Assembly: GCA_902496185.1 (NCBI GenBank)
Contig: CABUZX010000021.1
Location: 1 to 21,292 of the forward strand
Length of the DNA: 21,292 bases
From: an uncultured Subdoligranulum sp.
GTDB lineage: Bacteria; Bacillota; Clostridia; Christensenellales; CAG-314
Reading direction: 5' to 3'
Within the stretch, counting starts at the first letter, position 1. Each line of letters opens with the position of its first letter. The notes below the pieces were generated by a model. That model saw only the letters and a list, made by a program, of their open reading frames with translations. It was not told the origin of the DNA and did not search any database. Made by a program: the position numbers and the translations under genes. This document shows, one piece after another, positions 21,249 to 21,292 of the stretch.

Positions 21249-21292
21249 TTATTCTATCGAAAAACTTTGCGGTTTTGTTTTAAGTCCATTTA
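21249..21292 (-). CDS. C-terminal end of an upstream gene (possibly fmt)
   Basis: The last 13 codons and the TAA stop (21251-21249) of a minus-strand gene that enters from the right edge, ending N-G-L-K-T-K-P-Q-S-F-S-I-E. The stop abuts the rsmB start. In Firmicutes the gene before rsmB is usually fmt (methionyl-tRNA formyltransferase) or a zinc metallopeptidase; the N-G and following F loosely fit an Fmt C-terminus. Too little is visible to name it. That the frame is coding is inferred from the abutting stop and start. Confidence 0.4.
   Translation of the reverse strand, partial: NGLKTKPQSFSIE

Noticed and set aside
1..21292. Mobile elements, CRISPR arrays, tRNA or rRNA genes, defence or toxin systems
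   Set aside because: No transposase, integrase, spaced direct repeats, cloverleaf or rRNA-like sequence was seen; the content is core metabolism, transport, RNA processing and a few orphan genes.

Overview
The window looks like chromosomal DNA of a low-GC, spore-forming member of the Clostridia (Bacillota), probably an uncultivated gut-type lineage. Four things support this: strong AGGAGG-type ribosome binding sites, A/T-rich intergenic DNA with sigma-A-like promoters, a PdaB-type polysaccharide deacetylase, and the gene order rsmB-rlmN-rsgA-rpe followed by a 26-codon gene that matches spoVM, an arrangement known from Bacillus and Clostridia. No rRNA, tRNA, CRISPR array, insertion sequence or phage gene is visible. 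The identification to class is inference; I cannot name a genus.

Layout, left to right. (1) 1-950, minus strand: the 5' end of an SSB-like gene and a PdaB-like deacetylase. (2) 1139-2667, minus: an ECF-type sigma factor followed by a single-pass membrane protein that is a candidate anti-sigma factor, closed by a terminator. (3) 2784-5001: glycolysis. gap (minus) and a class II fructose-bisphosphate aldolase (plus) diverge from a shared regulatory region that carries an inverted repeat, and both are closed by clear hairpin terminators. (4) 5008-10066: poorly characterised genes, namely a large ferritin-like protein with di-iron ligand motifs, a secreted lipoprotein rich in Met and Asp, a Gate-domain multi-pass membrane protein, and a two-helix membrane protein with a helical repeat-like C-terminus. 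(5) 10221-15403, plus: a complete polyamine ABC importer operon, regulator-potA-potB-potC-potD, with overlapping or closely spaced genes. It is preceded by a good promoter and a 39-bp near-palindrome, and is closed by a terminator. PotA has an extra C-terminal TOBE-like repeat and PotD has both a lipobox and a C-terminal membrane helix. (6) 15419-17131, minus: transcription terminator Rho with its own promoter. (7) 17145-21292, minus: the tail of an unknown gene, then rsmB, rlmN, rsgA, rpe and the short spoVM-like gene, tightly packed and ending at a strong terminator.

Most start sites were moved from the longest reading frame to the start codon that has a proper ribosome binding site; each such choice is explained in its entry. 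The items most worth a second look are the short spoVM gene, the palindrome in front of the polyamine operon, the modified PotA and PotD, the sigma factor/membrane protein pair and the unannotated ferritin-like protein.
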